Shown here piece by piece: positions 1 to 8,219 of a DNA stretch of 64,000 nucleotides. The translations under genes were made by a program, and so were the position numbers. Under the pieces are notes generated by a model, which saw only the letters and a list, made by a program, of their open reading frames with translations, was not told the origin of the DNA and did no database searches. Source of the stretch: Deinococcus sp. LM3 (lineage in GTDB: Bacteria > Deinococcota > Deinococci > Deinococcales > Deinococcaceae); the NCBI RefSeq assembly GCF_002017875.1, contig NZ_MUFV01000001.1, positions 2,692,501 through 2,756,500 on the forward strand, read 5' to 3'. The number at the start of each line of letters is the position of its first letter. Position 1 is the first letter of the stretch.

Positions 1-210
1 GATGGCGCCCGGGGACTTGGCGGTGGACGCATGGAAGCGGGATATCCCAAGGGCTTCAAGGAAGCAGCTGAGCACTACCTGCATGTTGTCTCGATGCTGC
101 TTTCGGGGGCAGGCAGTCAACATGTCAGAATAAAGCTGTCCAGCACGGTTGATCTTCTGTTTCACACCCTCATTCTGAGGTCAGAAGCCGTGCTGGACGT
201 CCTTTTCTAA
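1..210 (+). CDS. Open frame running in from the left edge, 69 codons visible
   Basis: The first reading frame is open from the window edge to a TAA at 208-210. An internal ATG is at 31. The visible peptide is not one I recognise and has no motif I can name. Its last third overlaps the inverted repeat at 138-198. It could be the 3' end of a gene outside the window or a chance open frame; base composition is less G+C-rich than the genes that follow, so coding is uncertain. Confidence 0.2.
   Translation, partial: DGARGLGGGRMEAGYPKGFKEAAEHYLHVVSMLLSGAGSQHVRIKLSSTVDLLFHTLILRSEAVLDVLF
138..198. repeat. Inverted repeat, 11-bp perfect arms
   Basis: GTCCAGCACGG at 138-148 pairs with CCGTGCTGGAC at 188-198. 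An inner TTCTG/CAGAA pair can extend the stem. It could be a terminator without a T tract, or the remnant end of a mobile element. The arms have no second copy that I noticed in the window. Confidence 0.4.
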
Positions 211-248
211 AACTGAAAGATGTCAGTTGACCGTATCTCATAGCTGAA

Positions 249-281
249 CAGCGCCCCCACCCGTAACAGGTGGGGGCGCTG
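249..281 (-). terminator. Strong GC-rich hairpin after the HAMP gene
   Basis: CAGCGCCCCCACC at 249-261 pairs perfectly with GGTGGGGGCGCTG at 269-281 around a 7-base loop. It lies 15 bases beyond the stop of the minus-strand HAMP gene. There is no clear U tract, but the 13-bp stem is the obvious end of that transcript and could work in both directions. Confidence 0.7.
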
Positions 282-295
282 CTGGCGGTACCGGT

Positions 296-2152
296 TCAGC
301 CGCGTTTGCGGCGGCGCAGGCGTTCCATGGCAGAGTCTAGGCTCAGGCGCATGCGTTCCAGGGCCTGGGCGAGGTCGCCGACCTCGTCGTTGCGTTCGGC
401 CTTCACCGGGCGGGACAGGTCCCCCATGCTGATGGCGTCCGCAACCCGCACGAGTTCCTCGATGGGCCGGACGACCAGTCGTGCGGCGCGCAGCGCGAGG
501 TACGCCGCGATGCCCAGCGCTAGCAGCGACACCAGCAGCACCAGCGCCAGCGTGCGCCGCAATGCGGACTCCTGCGCGCCGTTCTCGACACCCACCGCGA
601 CGGTGTACAGCACGTCGGCGTTCTCGGCGGCGCGGCCAGTGGTCACCTCGCGGCGCGCGCCGTCCTGCACGACCGTGACCTGCTGCACGATGAAGTTCAC
701 GCGGGTCACTTCCTGGTTGGCTACATCGGCCGCCTGCCGTTCCAGGCGTTCGATGTCGTTCTGTGTGCCGCCCATCTCCTTCATCTCGGCGGCCTGCGCC
801 GCGAACACGTCGGCGGGGCGCAGGTCGGCCTTGAACGCCGAGCGGCCGCGGTTTTCCAGGATGAAGTCACTGACCTGCGCGTTCAGCAGGTTGTTCACGG
901 CGGGCGTCTGACTCGTGAAGTACCGCGAGCCGTCCCGCAACTCGACCTGCACGAACCCCACGCTGGAGTTGTTCACGAGTGCGTCCAGCTGCGGCGGGAT
1001 GCTCTGGTATCCGCGTGTCGGGTCGATGTTGCTGGCGACGGCCACCGCGATCGCCTGCGCGTTGCGCTGCACCAGCGACTGCTGCAGTCCCGGCAGGGTC
1101 AGGGCCAGCACGCCCAGCGTCAGCGCGCTGCTCAGGCCCAGCGGCACGAGCGCCCCGACGGCCATGCGGCGGCCCAGGCTGCTGCGCCGCTGCGCGCCCA
1201 CCTCGTTCAGGTCCGCGACGGGCGTGACCACCACGGAATCCATGGGCCGCAGCTGCACGTCCGGCGCGGCGTCCGGGGTGGCGGCGGCCGGCATGCTGAG
1301 CGCCCCGGTAAAGTCACTCCAGACGTCCGCCTGGGCCGGTGCGGCGGGCGCCGCCGCGACGGGGTCCATGATGGCCGCGCTCCCTGCCATGCTGCCGCCT
1401 GTCATACCGCTGCCCGCCATGCTGCTGCCCGCCATGCCGGTGCCTGTCACGCTGCCGGTGGCCGCGCCGGACGGCTGACCGAACGGGTCGCTGCCTGCGG
1501 CGGGTCCGGCCTTGGCGGTGGGCAGCGGCGCGAACGGGTCGGCGTCCGGGACGACCGGAGTGGGCGGCGCGAAGGCCAGTCCGGGCGTGAATTCGCCCAT
1601 GTCGAGCACCCCGGTGGCCGGGACGGGCGGGGACTGCCATGCGTTCTGCCAGTCGGCGGTGTCGGCAGCCGGCGCGAGGGGCGCCCCGAACCCCCCGAAC
1701 GGATCGTCGGCGCGCGGGACCGACGCGGCGCTGTCCTCCGGGAATTTCACTTCCGGCCAGATGGCCGAGGCCCGCAGGTCCGCCATGTCCTGCGACGCGG
1801 TCGGCTGCGGGTTGGTGGGCGCCATGAGCGTGTCGTCCGGCGCGGCCGGGAACGCCGGGCTGGGAGTGGCCGGGCGGGCGCTGCCGGGCGCGACGCCCTG
1901 GAAGGGTTCGCTGATCAGGCTGGTCTCCTCGCGGACCTCCTCGAGCGAGACGTTCGCCCCGACCGCCTGGAACATGCTGAGCAGTAGCTCGGCGCGGGGA
2001 CGGCCCGTGGGTTTCATCAGGCGGCCCGAACGGCGCGCGCTGAGCCGCTGGGCCTGCTCGCCGTTCAGACCGAACCGTTCCATCAGCTGGTTTTCCAGGA
2101 CCTGACGCATGTTGTCGGCGACGGGCTGCCGGATCACGACGGTGTACTTCAT
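296..2152 (-). CDS. Membrane protein with C-terminal HAMP domain and long disordered linker
   Basis: 618 residues. The first ~80 form a compact unrecognised domain. Residues ~80-320 are a Pro/Ala/Gly-rich linker with Gly-Ser-Met repeats (GSGMAGSSMAG and variants). A transmembrane helix at ~329-355 leads to an extracytoplasmic sensor-like region of about 170 residues. A second helix at ~533-560 joins directly to a HAMP domain (RPIEELVRVADAI...) that ends the protein. There is no kinase, methyl-accepting or cyclase output domain, so any signal must pass to a partner. The start has an AAGGAACC ribosome site. It lies downstream of two small same-strand genes, separated from them by a diverged copy of the TNA element. 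HAMP call is firm; role unknown. Confidence 0.75.
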   Translation of the reverse strand: MKYTVVIRQPVADNMRQVLENQLMERFGLNGEQAQRLSARRSGRLMKPTGRPRAELLLSMFQAVGANVSLEEVREETSLISEPFQGVAPGSARPATPSPAFPAAPDDTLMAPTNPQPTASQDMADLRASAIWPEVKFPEDSAASVPRADDPFGGFGAPLAPAADTADWQNAWQSPPVPATGVLDMGEFTPGLAFAPPTPVVPDADPFAPLPTAKAGPAAGSDPFGQPSGAATGSVTGTGMAGSSMAGSGMTGGSMAGSAAIMDPVAAAPAAPAQADVWSDFTGALSMPAAATPDAAPDVQLRPMDSVVVTPVADLNEVGAQRRSSLGRRMAVGALVPLGLSSALTLGVLALTLPGLQQSLVQRNAQAIAVAVASNIDPTRGYQSIPPQLDALVNNSSVGFVQVELRDGSRYFTSQTPAVNNLLNAQVSDFILENRGRSAFKADLRPADVFAAQAAEMKEMGGTQNDIERLERQAADVANQEVTRVNFIVQQVTVVQDGARREVTTGRAAENADVLYTVAVGVENGAQESALRRTLALVLLVSLLALGIAAYLALRAARLVVRPIEELVRVADAISMGDLSRPVKAERNDEVGDLAQALERMRLSLDSAMERLRRRKRG

Positions 2153-2215
2153 GACGGTTCCTTGTTCGTGTTCATCGGGTGGGACCTCCGGCGCGGCGGG
2201 GTGAAACGGGCAGTG

Positions 2216-2386
2216 TGATACGGACTCCGGTCGAAAGGGTTGCAGAACCTTGGCACCCGAGCGGACTCGCAGAGCTCCTTAGAAGAGAGAGCAGAAGAGC
2301 GAGCAGGAGAGAAACGGGTTCCGGGCGTGGGGTCGACAGCCCGGCGCCCTGGCGGGTGGAGGGCGAAACAGACGGAATCCGTACGA
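2216..2386 (+). repeat. TNA palindromic element, copy 1 (diverged, long variant)
   Basis: This is the most diverged copy. The left end TGATACGGACTCCG is intact, while the right end reads GGAATCCGTACGA, so the flanking triplet duplication has decayed (TGA versus CGA). It carries an extra ACTCGCAGAGCT-type insertion in the middle that is shared only with the copy at 43899, which marks a longer subfamily. It fills much of the 322-base gap in front of the HAMP gene. Confidence 0.7.
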
Positions 2387-2474
2387 GCCGGGCCATGCAG
2401 CCCCGGGCGTGTCCTGGACCGCGTATCGGGCCGGGAGGCCACCACCGACGGCCAGGAGAGCGGCAGGGACGGGG

Positions 2475-2879
2475 TCACGTGATCCCCCGGTCACGCAGAT
2501 TGCGGGCGAACTGCTGGACGCGCTCCGGCGTCAGCTGCCGGGCCAGTCCGGACAGCAGCGCGCTGAGGGTCGCCTGTTCACCCAGTTCGTCCAGGACCTC
2601 GTCCACCATCACCTCGGCCATCGGGCCGACGACCGGCATCAGGCACTGGATGACCACGTCGGCCGTCTGGTCCGTGACCTGCTGCTCGCGCTGCGCGGCG
2701 CGGTTGATCCACTGAGCGGCGGCGTTCAGGCGTTCGGTCACGTCCGGGACGGTCAGCCCGGCCAGCCGCGCGACCTCCGCGATGTCCCGCACGCCGTCCA
2801 CGTGATGCATGACCCGCCAGACGGTGTACGGCAGGGGCGTGCTGTCGTTCAGGCCCTCGGGCCACTGCGGGGCGCTCAC
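2475..2879 (-). CDS. Small helical protein, unknown function
   Basis: 134 residues from a GTG at 2879, whose GTGA overlaps the upstream gene's TGA (stop at 2876); this translational coupling decided the start over an in-frame ATG at 2906. The N-terminal half (YTVWRVMHHVDGVRDIAEVA, then LAGLTVPDVTERLNAA) looks like a winged-helix or helix-turn-helix fold of the kind used as a protein-interaction or effector module. The C-terminal half is amphipathic helices. I do not recognise the family. Co-transcription with the 282-residue protein upstream is very likely. Confidence 0.6.
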   Translation of the reverse strand: MSAPQWPEGLNDSTPLPYTVWRVMHHVDGVRDIAEVARLAGLTVPDVTERLNAAAQWINRAAQREQQVTDQTADVVIQCLMPVVGPMAEVMVDEVLDELGEQATLSALLSGLARQLTPERVQQFARNLRDRGIT

Positions 2880-3724
2880 CGGGCTTCCAGGCCGGCGGCC
2901 ATCCACTCGGGCCGGTCACGCAGGTCCGTGACGGGCAGGTCGATCAGCCGCTGCCCCAGCCGCGCCAGGGTCGCTTCCAGGGCCGCCACGAGCGCCGGCC
3001 GGAACTCGTTGACCGTCACCTCGTCGTCCACGCTCAGAACGCCGCCGCCCAGGTGCACGTCCTGCGCGAAGGGGTCCAGGCAGGGGTGCTGCTCGGCCAG
3101 CCGGATGGTCACCTGCCGCCACGTGGCGTCGAGATTCACGGCCCGGTGAATGCGGCCCAGCAGCTCCTGCCAGAAGGCCAGCAGCGCGTCCCGGTTCGCC
3201 TCGGTGTTCTGCGAGTACACCTGACAGGTCGCGCCGGCCAGCGGCAACGCGCCGCCCAGCACCCGCCCGGACGACCAGAACGAGCAGTGCGGTCCCGAGA
3301 TCAGCAGCCCGTGAAAGCGTTCGCGTTCCAGCGCCGGGCGCGGGTCCGGCCACGCACCGGGCAGGGCGCGGGCCTGCGCGGCGCGGGTGGACCACAGCAG
3401 GTCACTCAGGCTGGGTGACAGTTCGGTCAGGCTGACGCTGGCGCGCGGCAGTCCCTGCGTGGCGGCCGCCCACCCCAGGCCCTGTCCGGCGCGCGTGAAA
3501 CCGCCCAGCAGCGTGCCGCGCGTCCAGACGAACCGCGCCCAGCGCGGCCCCTGCCACGCGTCGAAAACGCCGCTGAACTCCTGGGACTGCCGGACGGCGA
3601 GGTCGGCGGTCACTTCCGTCCAGGGATAGTGGTCGGTGCTGATGCCGGTGTACACGGCCGCGTCGGCGGGCACGGGAACCGGGTGGTTCAGCGTCAGTGA
3701 GGGAAGGGGAGTAGGCTCTGGCAT
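2876..3724 (-). CDS. Hypothetical protein, 282 residues
   Basis: No signal peptide or membrane segment, and no motif I can name. It is Leu/Ala-rich with scattered tryptophans and looks soluble. The start codon at 3724 has no Shine-Dalgarno sequence. A TATACC hexamer ends nine bases upstream, so leaderless translation is possible. It is the first gene of a run that continues by overlap into the 134-residue protein and perhaps to the HAMP gene. Function unknown; a shared signalling role is only inferred from the context. Confidence 0.55.
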   Translation of the reverse strand: MPEPTPLPSLTLNHPVPVPADAAVYTGISTDHYPWTEVTADLAVRQSQEFSGVFDAWQGPRWARFVWTRGTLLGGFTRAGQGLGWAAATQGLPRASVSLTELSPSLSDLLWSTRAAQARALPGAWPDPRPALERERFHGLLISGPHCSFWSSGRVLGGALPLAGATCQVYSQNTEANRDALLAFWQELLGRIHRAVNLDATWRQVTIRLAEQHPCLDPFAQDVHLGGGVLSVDDEVTVNEFRPALVAALEATLARLGQRLIDLPVTDLRDRPEWMAAGLEAR

Positions 3725-3923
3725 GAAAGTTCCGGTATAGACGTGTCGAGGCTGGCTTCAGGATGAGGGACACCGTTATGGATACCTCATCATGACACCC
3801 CTTGTCGTCTTACGTGCCGCTTACATGTGTCGAAAAAGTCACGTTCAGGTCGCTCTCCGGCCCACCTGACCACAGGGCGCCGCCCGCGACCAGGGATGGT
3901 CAGCGGGCGGCGCGGGCATCAGC

Positions 3924-4061
3924 TCATACGGACTCCGTTTGTTTCGTTAACAGATCGGAACACCACCGATCTGCCAACTCCACGCCCGGAATCCGTTTTT
4001 CTCCTGCTCGCTCCGCTCGAATTGAACGGCTTTTTAAGCCATTCAATCGGAGTCGGTATCA
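3924..4061 (-). repeat. TNA palindromic element, copy 2
   Basis: Complete 138-bp copy bounded by TCA at 3924-3926 and TCA at 4059-4061, with ends TACGGACTCCG and CGGAGTCGGTA. Hairpin A is the ATTGAA...TTCAAT stem near 4020-4048. Hairpin B is CAGATCGG...CCGATCTG near 3951-3974, a base-pair-preserving variant of the stem seen in other copies. It lies 12 bases beyond the stop of the bacilliredoxin gene and can act as its terminator. Confidence 0.85.
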
Positions 4062-4073
4062 GTTCGGTTGAAT

Positions 4074-4718
4074 TCAGCCGAGTTCGGTCAGCAGGGCCTG
4101 CACGCGGGCCTTGAGGTCGCCGCGCTCCTGCGGGGCTCCCAGCTGGTGCAGGCCACCGTGGTAGGCGTCGGGATCGCCGAACAGACGCGAGAGCAGCTCG
4201 AATTCACGCTGGCTGCGCAGGCTGGCGTCGTCACGGAACATGTTCACGTACTGATCCTGGAAGGCCCACTCGCTCAGCTGACCGTCCAGGAAGGCGCGCA
4301 TCAGGCGGCGGTACGGCTCGGCGTTGTCGTCCGTGGCGACGCTGCCCTCACCCGCGCGCACCGGGACGTGCTGCTCGAACACCGGCGCTAGAGCCTCGGG
4401 CGTGATGTCCCAGTTGTTCACCTCGAAACGCGGCTGGCCGTCCTGGAACAGGATCAGCTGCGGGCTGTGGTGCACCAGACCCGTGCGCTGCGCGACATGG
4501 TTGCTGGCCGAACGCCAGTCCACCACGCGGATGAAGCCCACGGGCAGCTCGTGGCGTTGCAGGAAGGTTTCGAGCACGCCGAAGCCCTGCATGGTCTTGT
4601 GGCAGGTGCCGGCCTTGAACACGGCCGCCAGCGGGTACTCGGTCAGGAACTGATCGACTTCCTCGGGCGTGGTCAGCGGGACAAGCACCTGCGGTTCGTT
4701 CTGCGCGGTCTGGGTCAT
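4074..4718 (-). CDS. Monothiol bacilliredoxin (BrxC/YtxJ-like) with C-terminal helical domain
   Basis: 214 residues. The first ~110 match a YtxJ/BrxC thioredoxin-like fold: LAAVFKAGTCHKTMQGF carries the single active cysteine (Cys39), and HHSPQLILFQDGQ is the typical cis-Pro strand. Such proteins remove bacillithiol from mixed disulfides, and Deinococcus makes bacillithiol. Residues ~125-200 (PYRRLMRAFLDGQLSEWAF...) are helical and resemble the colicin-immunity-like domain found in small defence-associated proteins. Start: TATGCT at 4725-4730 lies six bases before the ATG at 4718, a leaderless arrangement, so I prefer it to the GTG at 4724. Confidence 0.65.
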   Translation of the reverse strand: MTQTAQNEPQVLVPLTTPEEVDQFLTEYPLAAVFKAGTCHKTMQGFGVLETFLQRHELPVGFIRVVDWRSASNHVAQRTGLVHHSPQLILFQDGQPRFEVNNWDITPEALAPVFEQHVPVRAGEGSVATDDNAEPYRRLMRAFLDGQLSEWAFQDQYVNMFRDDASLRSQREFELLSRLFGDPDAYHGGLHQLGAPQERGDLKARVQALLTELG

Positions 4719-4807
4719 GCCCACAGCATAGCGCCCGCTTTACAAAGCGAAGTGATACCGCTCGCGTTTCCCGGCCCGGTAGGGCGCGCCACCCTGCCTG
4801 CCGGGGG

Positions 4808-5785
4808 TCAGCTCAGGGACCACACGTGCGCTTTCAGGTGGGTCGCGCCGGGGTAGTCCTCGCCGGCCCCCAGGTGCGCCGTGATGCGCCCCGCCCGGCC
4901 CGCCTCCTCCAGGCCCGCCCAGGCGAGTCGCTCGAAGGTGCCGGGGGTCACGCCCGCGTGGTTCAGCAGCGCCAGCACCCGCCCGCCCGGCGCGGTCACG
5001 CCCGCCGCCAGCGTCATCAGCCGCCCGTAATCCCGCTCGGAACGCCACGTCCCGGCGTTGCTGCGCGCGAAACTGGGCGGGTCCAGGATCACCAGATCGA
5101 ACTGCGCGCCGCGCCGCGCGAGCCGCGTGAACCACCCGAACACGTCCCCGAACAGGAAGTCGGTGTCCGGGGCGCTCAGGCCGCTCAGGGCGTAGTTCGC
5201 CTGTCCCCAGGCCAGCACCTTGCGGGACAGGTCCACGTTCTTCACGACCGGCGCGCCCCCCAGCGCGGCGTTCAGGCCGAACCCGCAGGTGTACGCGAAG
5301 GTGTTCAGCACCCGCCCCTCACCGTGCGAGGCGTGTTCGCGCACCCAGGCGCGCGCCGGGCGGGCGTCCGTGAACAGCCCCACGCTCAGGTCGGCGCCGG
5401 GCCGGATCAGGAACGGCACGCCGTTCTCCAGCGCCGTGACCTCCGTGCGCGCTTCGCCCCACACGGGTTCCGGGGGGGACAGGTACTCGCGCTCCACGTT
5501 CGCCGCGTGCCGCGCCTCGACCGGGCGGCGCTTGAGGTACACGGCCGCCAGCCCCCCCGCGCGGGCGCAGGCGTCGGCCAGCGCGGCCTCCTCGTGCGGC
5601 GCGAGCGGCGCGTACAGGCTCAGGATGCCGGCGTCCCCGGCCACGTCCAGCGTGAACAGCCCGCCCGTCTCGGTCTGGTGCGCGGCGCGGTACACGGTCG
5701 TGCCCATGGACGGCAGGTACGCCCGCGCCGCGAACAGGCCCGGCAGGGCGCGCAGCGTGCCGCCCAGCGCCCCGTCCAGGGTCAA
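4808..5785 (-). CDS. SAM-dependent rRNA cytosine-C5 methyltransferase (RlmI-like)
   Basis: 325 residues. The C-terminal two thirds are a class I methyltransferase: VLNTFAYTCGFGLNAALGGA (SAM loop), then FDLVILDPPSFARSNAG, the DPPSF motif of the RlmI/RlmK group. The N-terminal PUA-like domain of full RlmI (about 390 residues) is not obvious, so this is a shorter form. The frame continues upstream without a good start. A TTG at 5785 forms a TTGA overlap with the mraY stop and is chosen by coupling. Exact rRNA target not predicted. Confidence 0.75.
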   Translation of the reverse strand: MTLDGALGGTLRALPGLFAARAYLPSMGTTVYRAAHQTETGGLFTLDVAGDAGILSLYAPLAPHEEAALADACARAGGLAAVYLKRRPVEARHAANVEREYLSPPEPVWGEARTEVTALENGVPFLIRPGADLSVGLFTDARPARAWVREHASHGEGRVLNTFAYTCGFGLNAALGGAPVVKNVDLSRKVLAWGQANYALSGLSAPDTDFLFGDVFGWFTRLARRGAQFDLVILDPPSFARSNAGTWRSERDYGRLMTLAAGVTAPGGRVLALLNHAGVTPGTFERLAWAGLEEAGRAGRITAHLGAGEDYPGATHLKAHVWSLS

Positions 5786-6705
5786 GGGCGACCGCCCAGA
5801 ATCCACCACGTGGCGGCCGTGGCGACCGCCGTGACCATCCAGAACCGCATGGTGACGTGCGTTTCCGGCCAGCCGACGTCCGCGTGCTCGAAGTGATGCT
5901 GGATGGGCGACATCTTGAACACCCGCTTGCCGCGCGTCTTGAACGACACGACCTGAATCACGACGCTCAGGACCGCCGCGACCGGAATGATCGCCGCGAG
6001 CGGCAGCAGCCACACGTCCGCGTACAGCACGTACGCGCCGGCCGCCACCGCGCCGATCGCGTGACTGCCCATGTCGCCCATGAACACCCGCGCCGGGTGC
6101 GCGTTGAACCACAGGAACCCCAGCAGCGCCGCCACGAGCAGCGCACTGACCGGCGACAGCGCCAGCAGCGGCAGCAGCACGATGATCGCCACGCCGCTCA
6201 GCAGGCCGTCCAGTCCGTCCGTGAAGTTGAAGGCGTTCACGCTGCCGACCATCACCAGCGTCAGCAGGATCACGTCGGCGACCGGCCCCAGGCTGGGCAG
6301 CAGTTCATGCGAGGCCAGCGGCGCCGCGAAGTACGCGAACACCAGCGACACCACGAACTGCAACGGGAACTTCTCACGGGCCAGCAGTTCCGTGCGGCCC
6401 CGCCCGGTCATACGCGAGCGGATCTTGAGCAGGTCGTCGATTCCGCCGATCACGCCCATCGCCAGCGCCGCGAGCATGATGATCAGCTCGCGCGGCCCGC
6501 CGGCATTCCCGGTCAGGTACAGCGGGAAGAACACCAGCGCCGCCGCCAGCACGAACGGCACGCCGCCCGCCGTGGGCGTGCCCTCCTTCACCAGGTGCGT
6601 CTGAGGGCCGTCCACGCGCACCTTCTGGCCCCAGCCACGCGCCCGGCTGACCCGCACGAACAGGCCCACCAGGAACCACGAAAGAATCGCCGTGACGACC
6701 ATCAT
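5782..6705 (-). CDS. mraY: Phospho-N-acetylmuramoyl-pentapeptide-transferase MraY
   Basis: 307-residue polytopic membrane enzyme that makes lipid I from UDP-MurNAc-pentapeptide and undecaprenyl phosphate in peptidoglycan synthesis. It carries the family motifs GVIGGIDDLLKI (Asp pair), NAFNFTDGLDGLLSG and FMGDMGSHAIGA, with about ten hydrophobic segments. It is slightly shorter than the E. coli enzyme (360), as in other Deinococcus-Thermus members. It is not within a mur/fts cluster here; instead it overlaps an rRNA methyltransferase by four bases. Confidence 0.93.
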   Translation of the reverse strand: MMVVTAILSWFLVGLFVRVSRARGWGQKVRVDGPQTHLVKEGTPTAGGVPFVLAAALVFFPLYLTGNAGGPRELIIMLAALAMGVIGGIDDLLKIRSRMTGRGRTELLAREKFPLQFVVSLVFAYFAAPLASHELLPSLGPVADVILLTLVMVGSVNAFNFTDGLDGLLSGVAIIVLLPLLALSPVSALLVAALLGFLWFNAHPARVFMGDMGSHAIGAVAAGAYVLYADVWLLPLAAIIPVAAVLSVVIQVVSFKTRGKRVFKMSPIQHHFEHADVGWPETHVTMRFWMVTAVATAATWWILGGRP

Positions 6706-6808
6706 GGCCGCACCACCCGCACCGCACGCAGAACATTCATCTCAACCGTGGAGCCTACCACGCACCCGGTACGCTCCCGCCCACCCCGGCCGCACACGTC
6801 CGCGGCGA

Positions 6809-7279
6809 TCAGTTGGCGAGGTAACGGATGAAGTCGCGCATGTCGTTGGCGCAGGTGGGCGCACCCTGCGCGGCGCTGCTGCCGGTCACGGTCCGCAGGA
6901 CGCCGCTGTCACTCAGGAACAGCTGGCTGACGCGGTACTTCACGCCCGCCTGCTGGTAGTCGTACGCGGCCAGCACGCCCCAGCTACCGGCGCGGTCCAC
7001 CGGCTGCGTGACCACGTTGCTGACGCTGCGGCCCAGCGACGACTGGAGTTTCAGCGCGAAGCTGCGCGCCTCGTCCGGCGAGGTGAAGGTCGGGAACGCC
7101 TGACCGTGACGCTCCTCGCGCAGCACGCACTCGCCGCGCGCGTCGATCCAGTAGTTCGCGTCGCCGTTCTGGGGGGTCCAGCCGGGCATCGGAACGATCA
7201 GCGCCGTGGCGTGGCCGAGGGACAGGGTCAGGACGCTCAGGATCAGGAGCGCGGCAGGGGAGAGGCGGGCGCGGGGCAT
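6809..7279 (-). CDS. Secreted hypothetical protein
   Basis: 156 residues with a clear signal peptide (Arg-containing start, hydrophobic ALLILSVLTLSLGHATA, cleavage near residue 26). The mature part has two cysteines (ARGECVLREE and GAPTCANDM) that could form a disulfide, and no recognised domain. A GGAGG ribosome site precedes the ATG, and a TACGCT -10-like hexamer lies just upstream. It is divergent from the 227-residue gene at 7447. Function unknown. Confidence 0.6.
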   Translation of the reverse strand: MPRARLSPAALLILSVLTLSLGHATALIVPMPGWTPQNGDANYWIDARGECVLREERHGQAFPTFTSPDEARSFALKLQSSLGRSVSNVVTQPVDRAGSWGVLAAYDYQQAGVKYRVSQLFLSDSGVLRTVTGSSAAQGAPTCANDMRDFIRYLAN

Positions 7280-7446
7280 GATGCCTCCGAGCGTAGCAAA
7301 CCCATTGTGGCAATCTTGACCAGATTCTCATCAGGCCTCCTGCAAGAGTGCAGGACTACGGTGGGCGAATGCGCCGCGAGTGCTTCCAAGGCATAGTGAA
7401 ATCGAGGGGTCAACGGCTCCTGCTGGGGCATGACAGCATGTGAGCC

Positions 7447-8130
7447 ATGGATGCCTCCACCAAACAACGCCTCCTGCAGCAGGAATTTGAAGCGTTGCAC
7501 CCGTGTACTGGGGGCGAACCATGGGCGCCCCCTGAGCTCCTGATCCCTGCATCCCAGGCCCTTAAGTTTCTCCGGCGACTGGCGGAATTGGATATCGCTC
7601 TGCTCTATGGCGTCGACCTGCTTGAACTTCAGCCCGACCATTCAGTCCTTGTCAAGGACACCCGGCAGTTTGGGAAAGACCGTGCTCTGGGGCTTACGGA
7701 AGCGGCGCGATTCGTTCAAAGTCACCTGGGCACGTCTGAGGCGATGCTGTTCTCGTATGACGTATCGGATGACGTCCCATGGAGCGAAAGGGCTTCCATC
7801 CTGCGTGCAAAGCCCAGTCTCCGTGCTCAACTCACATCAGAGAACCAGGTACACGTGACCGTCACGGGCGCCGCCGCCCTTCAAGCAGCGGTGGATCTGG
7901 TCTGGCATCACGTCCGACTCGTGCAGGTGAGTGTCGTGCGTGGCGAGACACTGGAACTCACAGGCGATTCAGGCCGTTACGAGCAACTGGAGCAGACGAC
8001 AGCCTGGATCCGTGACGTGCTGACCGGAATGCCGGATGGGCAGTTCTGCCTGATGGGAACGATGTTGTCATACACGTCTCCACTCCCTGAAGACCAGTGG
8101 CTTCTCCCATCCGATCTTTCACGGACGTGA
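7447..8130 (+). CDS. Hypothetical protein of unusual base composition
   Basis: 227 residues, soluble, no motif I recognise. Its codons (for example GAA, CAT, TCA, CTT, GTT) are visibly less G+C-rich than in neighbouring genes, and the promoter side is also AT-richer, which suggests recent acquisition. No Shine-Dalgarno is evident before the ATG. It stands alone between a divergent secreted protein and a convergent acetyltransferase. The coding frame is long and uninterrupted, so it is probably real. Confidence 0.5.
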   Translation: MDASTKQRLLQQEFEALHPCTGGEPWAPPELLIPASQALKFLRRLAELDIALLYGVDLLELQPDHSVLVKDTRQFGKDRALGLTEAARFVQSHLGTSEAMLFSYDVSDDVPWSERASILRAKPSLRAQLTSENQVHVTVTGAAALQAAVDLVWHHVRLVQVSVVRGETLELTGDSGRYEQLEQTTAWIRDVLTGMPDGQFCLMGTMLSYTSPLPEDQWLLPSDLSRT

Positions 8131-8219
8131 CTGTCGCCGGAAGTCTGTTCAGTATCCGCCCGGTGCGCGGCTGGGCGGCTGGGTGACGCGGCTTTCGCGC
8201 GGCCGTTCCGGTCGGCCCG

